64,000 bases of DNA from DASZBX01 sp035943635 (lineage in GTDB: Bacteria; Actinomycetota; Actinomycetes; Streptomycetales; Catenulisporaceae): the NCBI GenBank assembly GCA_035943635.1, contig DASZBX010000045.1, positions 1 through 64,000 of the forward strand, given 5' to 3'. Within the stretch, counting starts at the first letter, position 1. Every line of letters begins with the position of its first letter. The notes below the pieces were generated by a model that worked only from the letters and a program-made list of their open reading frames with translations, was not told the origin of the DNA and did not search any database. A program made the position numbers and the translations under genes. Positions 51,911-59,513 of this stretch are shown here, one piece after another.

Positions 51911-52549
51911 GTGACTGAAGGCAGCCCGTCCCGGCCCGTCGCGGACTTCTGGTTCGACCCGCTGTGTCCGTGGGCCTGGATCTCCAGCCGCTGGATGCTG
52001 GAGGTCGAGCAGGTCCGTCCGGTCGACGTCCGCTGGCATGTGATGTCCCTGGCGTACCTGAACCAGGACCGCGACCTGTCGGAGAACTACCGCAAGATGA
52101 TGGACGCGGCCTGGGGCCCGGTCCGGGTCTGCATCGCGGCCGAGCAGCAGTTCGGCGCCGAGGTGCTGCTGCCGCTGTACACCGCGCTGGGCAACCGCCG
52201 GCACCTGGAGAAGCTGGAGCTGAACCGGGACACCATCGTGGCCGCGCTGGCCGAGGCCGGGCTGCCGGAGTCCCTGGCCGACGCCGCGGACTCGACCGAG
52301 TACGACGAGGCCCTGAAGGCCTCGCACCACGCCGGGATGGACCAGGTCGGCTTCGAGGTCGGCACCCCGGTGATCTCGGTCACCGAGGACCCGGCCAAGG
52401 AGCCGGTGGCCTTCTTCGGCCCGGTGGTCACCCCGATCCCGCGCGGCGACGCCGCGGCCAAGCTCTGGGACGGCGTGCTGCTGGTCGCCGGGACCGACGG
52501 CTTCTACGAGCTCAAGCGCACCCGCACCCGCGAGCCCATCTTCGACTAG
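51911..52549 (+). CDS. DsbA-like, mycothiol-dependent nitroreductase family (Rv2466c-like)
   Basis: The 212-residue thioredoxin-fold protein begins at GTG 51911, six bases after AAGGAGA. The active-site region reads FWFDPLCPWAWISSRWMLEV. The CPWAW motif is that of the Rv2466c family, mycothiol-dependent reductases that respond to oxidative stress in mycobacteria. A helical insertion domain follows. The stop codon TAG lies in a duplicated CTAGG at the left border of a 207-bp inverted-repeat element. Divergent pepN starts 172 bases upstream. Confidence 0.88.
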   Translation: MTEGSPSRPVADFWFDPLCPWAWISSRWMLEVEQVRPVDVRWHVMSLAYLNQDRDLSENYRKMMDAAWGPVRVCIAAEQQFGAEVLLPLYTALGNRRHLEKLELNRDTIVAALAEAGLPESLADAADSTEYDEALKASHHAGMDQVGFEVGTPVISVTEDPAKEPVAFFGPVVTPIPRGDAAAKLWDGVLLVAGTDGFYELKRTRTREPIFD

Positions 52550-52550
52550 G

Positions 52551-52757
52551 CGAGTTGTTCCGAATTCTGGCGCCTGAGCCGAGTTGCTGGCAGGTGCGCT
52601 GACCTGCCGGGTGAGTGCGCACGGCGAAACGGCTCAGCGGTGGTGGCCGGGCGTGCGCCGCGGCCGGCTGCATACTCGGTCGTCTGCGGGTGGTCGCGGC
52701 GTGCGGCCAGGCGCCGCCGATCAGGCGTTTCGCCGCGTCAGAATTCGGAACAACTCG
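52551..52757. mobile_element. MITE-like element, 207 bp, 19-bp terminal repeats
   Basis: Bases 52551-52569 are perfectly inverted at 52739-52757 (CGAGTTGTTCCGAATTCTG and its complement). CTAGG occurs immediately outside both ends (52546-52550 and 52758-52762), as expected for a 5-bp target duplication. The interior has no convincing gene. The left duplication contains the TAG stop codon of the upstream gene, so the protein end is unchanged. No matching transposase is in the window. If the duplication is only CTAG, the left end would gain one base. Confidence 0.8.
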
Positions 52758-52901
52758 CTAGGCCGCAGGGCTGGTCTTCAGTACTGGTCGCGGCCGGTCG
52801 ACCGCCCGCGGCGAACCGCCGCCCGGATCTTCGCCCACGATCCGGGCGGCCGCCGCCCGCTGCTCACCACCGCGACCGGTCCGCCGTGCCAAAATGTACG
52901 C

Positions 52902-53369
52902 ATGCGCATCTACCTCGGCTCCGACCACGCCGGCTTCGAATTGAAGAACCACCTCGCCGACCGGCTCAAGCAGCTCGGCCACGAGCCGGTCGACTGCGGG
53001 CCGCACGAATACGTCGCCACCGACGACTACCCGCCCTACGTCATGCGGGCCGCCCACGCCGCCGCGGCCGAGCCGGGCAGCCTGGCCGTGGTGATCGGCG
53101 GGTCCGGCAACGGCGAGGCCATCGCCGCGAACAAGATCCCCGGCGTCCGCGCCTGCCTGGTCTGGAACGAGCAGACCGCGCAGCTCGGCCGCGAGCACAA
53201 CGACGCCAACGTGATCTCGGTCGGCGCCCGGATGCACTCGATCGAGCAGGCGACCGGTTTCGTCGAACTGTTCGTGGCCACCCCGTTCAGCCACGACCCG
53301 CGGCACCAGCGCCGGATCGACATGCTGACCGCGTTCGAGCAGACCGGGCAGCTCCCGCCGATCGGCTGA
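52902..53369 (+). CDS. rpiB: Ribose-5-phosphate isomerase B
   Basis: The 155-residue RpiB/LacA-family enzyme interconverts ribose-5-P and ribulose-5-P. The N-terminus IYLGSDHAGFELKNHL carries the substrate-binding residues, and VIGGSGNGEAIAANKIPGVR forms the active-site loop, with serine where E. coli RpiB has cysteine, as in mycobacteria. ATG 52902 has no ribosome site; CAAAAT at 52890-52895 could be a -10 element for a leaderless transcript. The MITE-like element ends 145 bases upstream. Confidence 0.95.
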   Translation: MRIYLGSDHAGFELKNHLADRLKQLGHEPVDCGPHEYVATDDYPPYVMRAAHAAAAEPGSLAVVIGGSGNGEAIAANKIPGVRACLVWNEQTAQLGREHNDANVISVGARMHSIEQATGFVELFVATPFSHDPRHQRRIDMLTAFEQTGQLPPIG

Positions 53370-53483
53370 GCGGATCCGGCGGAGGCCGATCGCGGATCTT
53401 CTCGGCGAACCACTCCAATAGTGGACAACCGTGCCTGATCCATCACTCAATAGGGTGATTGCCGGTTAGCCATCCTGCGGATA

Positions 53484-53527
53484 CCCGTCACGAACTAGTG
53501 ACGGGCGCGACGCCTGGTCGATAGGGT
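53484..53527 (+). promoter_or_regulatory. Promoter with overlapping palindrome before the SpoIIE-type phosphatase gene
   Basis: TAGGGT at 53522-53527 lies 7 bases before the ATG at 53535, so the transcript is probably leaderless. The -35 region, near GTGACG (53498-53503, 18-base spacer), falls inside an 8-bp inverted repeat CCCGTCAC/GTGACGGG (53484-53491 with 53498-53505), a likely operator. Confidence 0.45.
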
Positions 53528-53534
53528 CCCGAAC

Positions 53535-54701
53535 ATGGTGGCCACTACGTCGTCGGACCGCCCGGCCGTCACCCGCCGGGCCGCTGCCGCACGTCGGGCC
53601 GCGATCGGGTTCTGGCTGCGGCACAGCCTGATCCCGTCCGAGGCCTTCGCCCTGCCGGTGCTGGTGGCGATCGCCTTCGGGGTCGGCCTGCTGGCCCGGC
53701 TGCACACCGAGTGGGTGCAGACCTCGATGGTCACCCTGCCGCTGCTGCTCGGCGGCTTCCTGTTGCGCTTCACCGCACAGCTGGTCCTGCTCCTGGCCGC
53801 GGCACTGGTGGTGGTCGGCGACTCGCTGACCAGCCACCCGGCCCGCCCGGCGCCCGGGGTGATCCTGCTGGTCGGCGCCACCGCCCTGGTCGTGCTGATC
53901 ATGTCCCGAGAACGGGTGCGCCTGGGCGTGCGCGGCACCCGGGGCGAATCGATGCTCTTCGACCTGCGCGAACGCCTGCAGGCGCAGGGCAAGGTGCCCC
54001 GGCTGGCCGACGGCTGGCACATCGAGCACGCGCTGAAGTCGGCCGGCGGCCAGTCCTTCGCCGGCGACTTCCTGATCGCCGCCAAGTCCGGCCCGCAGGG
54101 CAGCTTCGTCGACCCCGGCCGCGCCGAGGACCTGCCCGAGGCCGACGACTACCTCCAGCTGGGCCTGGTCGACGTCTCCGGCAAGGGCCTGCAGGCCGGA
54201 ACCCGGGCGCTGCTGCTGTCCGGCGCCTTCGGCGGCCTGCTCGGCTCGGTCCCGGCCGGCGAGTTCCTGGCCGCGGCCAACCGCTACCTGCTGCGCCAGG
54301 ACTGGGACGAGGGCTTCGCCACCGCGGTACACCTGGTGGTCAACCTGGCGACCGGCGAGTACGAGTGCTACAGCGCCGGCCACCCGCCGATCGCGCAACT
54401 GGCCGCCGGCTCGGGCAAGTGGACGCTGATAGAGGCACCCGGCCCCGCGCTGGGCATCCTGGACGACGTCGCGTACCCGCCGACCCACGGCAAGCTCGCC
54501 CCCGGCGACGCCCTGATGCTCTACACCGACGGCCTGATCGAACTGCCCGGCCGCGACCTGGCCATGGGTGTGGACCGCCTGCTGGGCGCCGCCGAGACCC
54601 TCCAGACGAAGGGCTTCCAGGGCGGCGCCGACCGCGTCGTGGACACTGTCGCCCGCAAGACCAACGACGACCGGGCGCTGGTCCTGCTCTGGCGCGACTG
54701 A
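53535..54701 (+). CDS. PP2C/SpoIIE-type protein phosphatase, membrane-anchored
   Basis: The 388-residue protein has three or four N-terminal membrane segments (about 30-125), then a SpoIIE-type serine phosphatase domain from about residue 160. Metal-binding aspartates appear in GDFLIA, LGLVDVSGKGLQAG and LMLYTDGLIELPG. Such phosphatases act on anti-sigma factor antagonists or similar phosphoproteins in actinomycetes. It lacks a sensor domain beyond the membrane part. It ends 10 bases from the convergent PBP gene. Confidence 0.88.
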   Translation: MVATTSSDRPAVTRRAAAARRAAIGFWLRHSLIPSEAFALPVLVAIAFGVGLLARLHTEWVQTSMVTLPLLLGGFLLRFTAQLVLLLAAALVVVGDSLTSHPARPAPGVILLVGATALVVLIMSRERVRLGVRGTRGESMLFDLRERLQAQGKVPRLADGWHIEHALKSAGGQSFAGDFLIAAKSGPQGSFVDPGRAEDLPEADDYLQLGLVDVSGKGLQAGTRALLLSGAFGGLLGSVPAGEFLAAANRYLLRQDWDEGFATAVHLVVNLATGEYECYSAGHPPIAQLAAGSGKWTLIEAPGPALGILDDVAYPPTHGKLAPGDALMLYTDGLIELPGRDLAMGVDRLLGAAETLQTKGFQGGADRVVDTVARKTNDDRALVLLWRD

Positions 54702-54711
54702 TCCGCTCTTC

Positions 54712-57507
54712 TTACAGGCCGTTGAACAGCGACAAGACCTCCGGCGCCGCGTTCGTCGCGCCGTAGTTGTCCTGGTTCAGCGTGTTGTCCAGGACCAGCG
54801 CGCACGCCGCGATGTCCTGGTTCGGGTCCACTGCCGTGAACCACGCGTTCGGGCTCATGTTCTCCGGACCGTGCTCGGCCGTGCCGGTCTTGCCGTAGAC
54901 GTCCGAGGCGAACGGGATGCCGTACGCCGTGCCGACCGGGCTGGAGATCACCGCCCGCATCACCTTCTTCAGGTCGGCCTGGGTGCCGGCCAGCATCGGC
55001 GTCGCGGTCACCTTGTCCGTGATCGTGGCGACCAGGTACGGCTGGTGGAAGCTGCCGGTCTGCACAGTCGCGGCCACCGAAGCCATCGACAGCGGGCTGG
55101 CCGACACCTTGCCCTGCCCGAACGCCTCCTGGGCCAGCTCCGACCCGGACTCGTCGCCCGCGTCGGTCGGCATGGCGAAGTACGTCGCCGGGCCCAGGCC
55201 TATGTTCCACGGCTGGTTCAGCCCGAAGGTGTGCACCGCGGTGCCCTCCAGCCGCAGGCCGCCCAGGTTCAGGTACTGGCTGTCGAAAGCGTTGTTGCAG
55301 GACTGCGCGAAGTCGGTCTGGAACGGGGTCCCGGCCGGCTCCTGGTCGCCCTCGCTGTTGTGGTAGATCACGCCCTGGACGGTGAACGTGGGCGGACACG
55401 CCACCGGGCTCTCCGGGGTCAGCACCCCGTAGTTGAACAGCGCGGCGGCCGTGACGATCTTCATCGTCGACCCCGGCGCCTCCCGGCTGGCGAGCGCGTC
55501 GTCCTTGCCGCCGTCGTTGTTCGCCACGGCCAGGATCGCCCCGGTCGACGGCCGGACCACCACCATCGAGCTGCCCACCTTGTGCTGCACCGCGCGCAGG
55601 GCCAACTGCTCGACGTGCGGGTCGATCGTGGTCGCGATCGAGGCCACGTTCACCGGCGGCTTTATCACGTCCTCGGAGCCCGAGACCGCCTTGCCGGACG
55701 AGTCGACCAGCTCGACTGCGACGCCCGGCGTGCCCGATCCGGCCGGGACGTGCTGCTTGAGGTAGCTGATGATGCTCGAGATCCCCGGGTCGCTGTAGGC
55801 GGTGAGGTTCCCGCCGCTCGCATCGGTGACCTCGGCGGCGCCCGGCGAGACCGGCACCGTGGCCAGGTGGTCGGTCGCCGACAGGTTCGGCGCGAGGACG
55901 GACGGCGTCCACTTCACGTACCAGCGGCCCTGCTGCTCGTAGGCCGTCAGGTTCGAGGTGTAGGTCCAGGTCGCGGTCGACGGCGCGGAAGTCCCGGCGC
56001 CGGAGCCCGGTCCCGCCCCGGTGCCCGAGCCCGAGGCCGTGGCCGACCCGGTCGGGTCGGCGGCCGTGGTGGACCCGACCGAGGCGCCGCTCGCCCCGCC
56101 GGCGCTGCCGGCCGGGGGAGTGACGACGACGCGCACGGAGAAGTCCTGCGATCCGGACGGCGCGGTCGTCGCCGGGATCACCCCGGCCCCGCTCGCGCCC
56201 GCGCTCGGCGTCGCGCTCGGCCCGACCGTCGGCGTGGCCTTCGCGCCCTTCGGGCTCTTGGTGGCCGGGGCGGTCGTCGCGGCGTCGTCGTCGGCCGTGG
56301 CCGCCGCGGGGGTGATGGTCAGGCTGGAAGCGCCCAGGTCGCTCTTGTAACTCTGCAGAGCGGTCAGCGCGCCGGCCGGATCGTCGGTGAAGTTCGCCGC
56401 GGCCTGGTAGTCCCCGGCCTCCCAGGCCTTGAAGAAGGCCGCCGCGGTCTGCGCCGTGTCCTCCACCGGGGACGCCCCGCTCGGCGCGAAGCCCACGGTC
56501 GGGGTCGGCGTCGGGGTGGGCGTCGCCCGCTGCGGGGCCCCGGCCGCACCCGGCGACGCTCCGCCGCCCTGCGTCAGCAGCACGACCGCGACGGCCACCA
56601 CGGCGACCGTGCCGAGCCCGCCGACCGCCACCAGCTTCTTGCGCCCGCGACGCGACTCCTGCGCGCCGGAGGGCTCCCAGCCCGCGCGGCGGTAGTCGTC
56701 CTCGTCTTCGTACTCCGGGCGGATGATCGGGGTGATCCCGGTCTCCTCGTGCATCAGCGGCCGCTGGGGTTGCTGCGGCTGCTGTGACTGCGCGGCGAAC
56801 GGCTGGGTCGGGAACGAAGGCCCGCCGCCCGAGGCGGGCCTGGTCAATTCGCTGTCGCCACCGCGGTCGCCGTTTCCGGGCGGGGCGAACCTGTTCGGCC
56901 CGGTGAATCCGCCCGGCGGGGTGAACGCCACGGTCCGGTCGAACGCGCCCGGCTCGCCCGCGCCGGCGCGATCGTCCGAGGTGTCCCGCTCCCGTTCGCG
57001 CTCCCGCCCGCCGAACGCGCCCGGAGCGTCGGCCGAGCCCGGAACCGGCGCGGGGGACTCGCCCGACCGGGGCCGGTCGAACCGCTCGGTGCCGTCCGGC
57101 GCGCTCGGCGGTACGCTGGGCGGCCCGCCCGGCGTCCAGTGCGCGATCGTCGCACCCGGCTCGGGGCGGTCGTCCTGCTCGTCCCGGCTGTCCCGAGCAT
57201 CCCGGCTGTCGCCGCGCTCGAGCCCGGACCCGGACTCGGTCCCGCCGGAGTCTTCGGGCTCGTCCGAGGACGCCGGCCCGGGTGTCCACGGCTGCTGCGC
57301 CGGCGCCGGCTGCTGCGACTGCGGCCGCTGCGGCGGCGGCCCGCTCCACCGCGGATCGGAACCGAACGCGCCCGGCCCGCCGTCCGTCTCGTCGCGCCCC
57401 CGCGGTTCGGCCCGCGGCTGATCGCGGAACAGGCCGGCGAACGGGTCGTCGCCGTCCTGCCCGGAGTCCCGCCCGGGACCCCCGGTCGAGCCGGTCGGTT
57501 CAGTCAT
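54712..57507 (-). CDS. Class B penicillin-binding protein with NTF2-like (MecA_N) domain
   Basis: The 931-residue protein is read leftward from ATG 57507, with GGGAGGG upstream. Residues 1 to about 285 form a long Gly/Pro/Asp/Arg-rich, probably disordered cytoplasmic region. One membrane anchor follows (KLVAVGGLGTVAVVAVAVVL), then an NTF2-like MecA_N-type domain starting near AAAFFKAWEAGDYQAAANF. A transpeptidase domain has S680-T-M-K, S736-C-N and K873-T-G. It cross-links peptidoglycan outside the membrane. Homologues with MecA_N are low-affinity PBPs. The cytoplasmic region is unusually long. Confidence 0.9.
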   Translation of the reverse strand: MTEPTGSTGGPGRDSGQDGDDPFAGLFRDQPRAEPRGRDETDGGPGAFGSDPRWSGPPPQRPQSQQPAPAQQPWTPGPASSDEPEDSGGTESGSGLERGDSRDARDSRDEQDDRPEPGATIAHWTPGGPPSVPPSAPDGTERFDRPRSGESPAPVPGSADAPGAFGGRERERERDTSDDRAGAGEPGAFDRTVAFTPPGGFTGPNRFAPPGNGDRGGDSELTRPASGGGPSFPTQPFAAQSQQPQQPQRPLMHEETGITPIIRPEYEDEDDYRRAGWEPSGAQESRRGRKKLVAVGGLGTVAVVAVAVVLLTQGGGASPGAAGAPQRATPTPTPTPTVGFAPSGASPVEDTAQTAAAFFKAWEAGDYQAAANFTDDPAGALTALQSYKSDLGASSLTITPAAATADDDAATTAPATKSPKGAKATPTVGPSATPSAGASGAGVIPATTAPSGSQDFSVRVVVTPPAGSAGGASGASVGSTTAADPTGSATASGSGTGAGPGSGAGTSAPSTATWTYTSNLTAYEQQGRWYVKWTPSVLAPNLSATDHLATVPVSPGAAEVTDASGGNLTAYSDPGISSIISYLKQHVPAGSGTPGVAVELVDSSGKAVSGSEDVIKPPVNVASIATTIDPHVEQLALRAVQHKVGSSMVVVRPSTGAILAVANNDGGKDDALASREAPGSTMKIVTAAALFNYGVLTPESPVACPPTFTVQGVIYHNSEGDQEPAGTPFQTDFAQSCNNAFDSQYLNLGGLRLEGTAVHTFGLNQPWNIGLGPATYFAMPTDAGDESGSELAQEAFGQGKVSASPLSMASVAATVQTGSFHQPYLVATITDKVTATPMLAGTQADLKKVMRAVISSPVGTAYGIPFASDVYGKTGTAEHGPENMSPNAWFTAVDPNQDIAACALVLDNTLNQDNYGATNAAPEVLSLFNGL

Positions 57508-58127
57508 GCTCATCCCTCCCTGGGATCCTGCGCGTCGCCACCGGGCCCGGCCGCGCGTCGCCGCGTGCCCGGTGCTGCCCGATGCTCGTCCGTGCTCCCG
57601 CCTCACCTGATGAAGACGCATTCAGCCAGGGCGGGGATGCAGCGATCCGCCGAAATTGCCTGAATCGAGACCCGGCGGGCGATGGTACGTCCCGATCCGG
57701 CCGACCCGCGGATCCCGGCCCGAGCCGTCCCGGCCCGCCCGGCGCCCGCCGGACCCGCCGTCCCGTCCCCGACCCCGGCCGCCCGGCCGCACCCACCACT
57801 GCCGAACCCCGCCGCGAGTGCTCCGCCGCGCCCCGCACCGGTGCATGCGGCCGAGCAGCGAGAACCGCCCCCGCCCGACCCCGCCCCGAAGGCCACCACA
57901 CCCTCTCAGCCGAGCGGACGAACCCAGCTCCCACCTGGCGCTACGCAGACAAGCCGCAGCCCCAGCAGCCTCGTCGCCATCTGTGGGACACATCCTAACG
58001 GGCACCTACCAGGCGTGTGTATGGTCCCCCGAACCGGATTCCGGCACATAGCAGCCCCACAGCACCGCGCAACAGGACGCGACCGGCAATTGATCGGCAA
58101 TCGAAGCAAAGCCCTGCCGCCATGCGA
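57508..58127. other. Intergenic region between PBP gene and tRNA-Gly
   Basis: About 620 bases without a supported gene. The plus strand from 57670 to 57990 is strongly C-rich, and the open frames in it are proline/arginine-rich by-products. The PBP promoter should lie here on the minus strand, but I cannot place it with confidence. Confidence 0.5.
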
Positions 58128-58166
58128 AGAGGCCAGGTCGGGAACCATGTCCCGAGCCTGGCCTCT
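58128..58166 (-). terminator. Terminator after tRNA-Gly
   Basis: AGAGGCCAGG-TCGGGA pairs with TCCCGA-G-CCTGGCCTCT with one bulged G and a 6-base loop. It lies just beyond the 3' end of tRNA-Gly on the minus strand. Confidence 0.75.
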
Positions 58167-58172
58167 CACCAC

Positions 58173-58246
58173 TGGAGCGGATGACGAGAATCGAACTCGC
58201 GTGGTCTGCTTGGAAGGCAGGGGCTCTACCATTGAGCTACATCCGC
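58173..58246 (-). tRNA. tRNA-Gly (anticodon TCC)
   Basis: The minus strand gives a full cloverleaf. The acceptor GCGGATG pairs with CATCCGC, the D-arm contains AGCTCAATGGTAGAGC, the anticodon loop is CTTCCAA, and the T-arm contains AGTTCGATTCT. The 3' CCA is encoded. It reads GGA (and GGG) glycine codons. Confidence 0.95.
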
Positions 58247-58384
58247 ATGCGCAGACCATCTTGCCACAAAACCCCCGCCCGAGGCATCCCACTTGCCGCC
58301 CGGCCGCAAAACCATGGTGTGTCCGAGCACCGAGACCCGGTAAGCTTCCCAGTGTTCGCACGGAGGTCCACCCCGGACCGACGG

Positions 58385-58458
58385 CGGGGTGTGGCGCAGT
58401 TTGGTAGCGCGCTCGCTTTGGGAGCGAGAGGCCGTGGGTTCGAATCCCGCCACCCCGA
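58385..58458 (+). tRNA. tRNA-Pro (anticodon TGG)
   Basis: The acceptor CGGGGTG pairs with CACCCCG. The D-arm contains GGCGCAGTTTGGTAGCGC, the anticodon stem CTCGC/GCGAG holds loop TTTGGGA, and the T-arm contains GGTTCGAATCC. Anticodon TGG reads CCA proline codons. CCA is not encoded. Confidence 0.95.
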
Positions 58459-58477
58459 CATCGCCACCAGTTCCGCA

Positions 58478-58503
58478 ACGGCCGCCCATGATCGGGCGGC
58501 CGT
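58478..58503 (+). terminator. Terminator after tRNA-Pro
   Basis: A perfect 10-bp stem (58478-58487 with 58494-58503) with loop ATGATC is followed by a T-rich GTTTGGTTTC, a good intrinsic terminator for this GC content. Confidence 0.85.
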
Positions 58504-58725
58504 GTTTGGTTTCAGGCAGCGGATCGAACGGCTCGGCGGAACTCAAACTCGCCAAGTCGGTTCGCACCGCCGGTACGCAGCGGCATACAGCAAGCCGGAT
58601 GGCACCGACGCTATGTGCGCACCACGGTTGCTCAGCATGCCAGCGACGACATCCCCGTGGGCACACTCAAGAAGATTGAGAAAGACCTCGAACCGGCGTT
58701 CGGGAAAGGATGGGTGACTACGTGA
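58502..58725 (+). pseudogene. HicA-like toxin gene, frameshifted
   Basis: From GTG 58502 one frame reads RIERLGGTQTRQVGSHRRYA and on to KPDGTDA, the N-terminal half of a HicA mRNA-interferase with its catalytic GSHRRY. Then the similarity moves to another frame, which reads YVRTTVAQHASDDIPVGTLK, later EKDLEPAFGKGW, and stops at 58723-58725. One missing base near 58611-58619 (GACGCTATG, where GACGCCTATG would restore the frame) explains the break. The toxin is probably inactive unless the base loss is a sequencing error. Its last codon overlaps the hicB start. Confidence 0.7.
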
Positions 58726-59273
58726 GCGACCACGTCCACCAGGTCATAGTCACCCGTGAAGACGGCGCATGGCTGGCCGATGTGCCGGAACTCGAAGGCG
58801 CCCACACCTTTGCCCGGAGCCTGCCCAGCCTGGACGAGGCCATCCGGGAAGTCATCGTGCTTGCGGCGGATCTCCCGGACGAGGCCATGCCGGATCTCGA
58901 GCTCGACTTCGAGTACCGCACCGGAGACCCGCGGATCGACCAGGACGCGGCCAGAGTGCGCCGAATGCGCTCTCAACTCGCCGAAGTCGAGTCGTTGACC
59001 GCTGAGTCCATCTACGCGTTGACCCCCGAACTGTCCGTCCGGGATGCCGGGGTGCTCCTCGGAGTCTCCCCCCAGCGTGTTTCACAAGTTGCCGGCAAGC
59101 ACAGATTGAGCCGTCAGCGGACGACGGCCGGCGCCATGCTGGCATCTGGCGCGTCGTCACCCGGCAAGAAAGCCGCGAAGAAAACGGGAAAGCAGCTCAG
59201 GGGCCCGAAGGCGGCCAAGGCTGAAAAAAGTGCCGCTGCCAGCGACCTGGCACAAGCCGATACCAAGAAGTAG
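58722..59273 (+). CDS. HicB-like antitoxin with HTH and Lys/Ala-rich tail
   Basis: This protein of about 183 residues has an N-terminal HicB partial RNase-H-like domain (VIVTREDGAWLADVPELEGA). A helix-turn-helix segment (LSVRDAGVLLGVSPQRVSQV) in the C-terminal half should bind the operator DNA. A basic Lys/Ala-rich tail of about 40 residues ends the protein. GTG 58722 overlaps the hicA-like stop as GTGA; ATG 58710 is an alternative. It would neutralise HicA and repress the pair. The toxin partner upstream is frameshifted, so the antitoxin may now be orphaned. Confidence 0.78.
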   Translation: MSDHVHQVIVTREDGAWLADVPELEGAHTFARSLPSLDEAIREVIVLAADLPDEAMPDLELDFEYRTGDPRIDQDAARVRRMRSQLAEVESLTAESIYALTPELSVRDAGVLLGVSPQRVSQVAGKHRLSRQRTTAGAMLASGASSPGKKAAKKTGKQLRGPKAAKAEKSAAASDLAQADTKK

Positions 59274-59383
59274 TGGCAAATCCGGACCCGTCACCCACCC
59301 CATCCCCATCCCGGTGGTTCCGTGACCATCCGTCCGGTGCTGTCGTGATCTGCATCTTTATCACCCTGGCGGCTGCGCCGGGG

Positions 59384-59389
59384 TACGAT
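59384..59389 (+). promoter_or_regulatory. -10 element before tig
   Basis: TACGAT matches the -10 consensus well and would start transcription near 59396, giving a leader of about 118 bases. The -35 region is weak. Confidence 0.4.
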
Positions 59390-59513
59390 GTCGTGCGCGA
59401 GTCGGTTGAGGTTCTCCAAGAGCCGCGGTCGGGGGGCCGTCGAGGCCGCTCCCGGGCGGTCCGCCCACGCCGTTCGCGTCCCAAGACGAAGTCCCAACGA
59501 GGAGACCACTGCT

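Noticed and set aside
57508..58127. Possible genes in the C-rich gap upstream of the PBP gene
   Set aside because: All frames are Pro/Arg/Ala by-products of high GC and overlap each other on both strands. No start with a ribosome site stands out.
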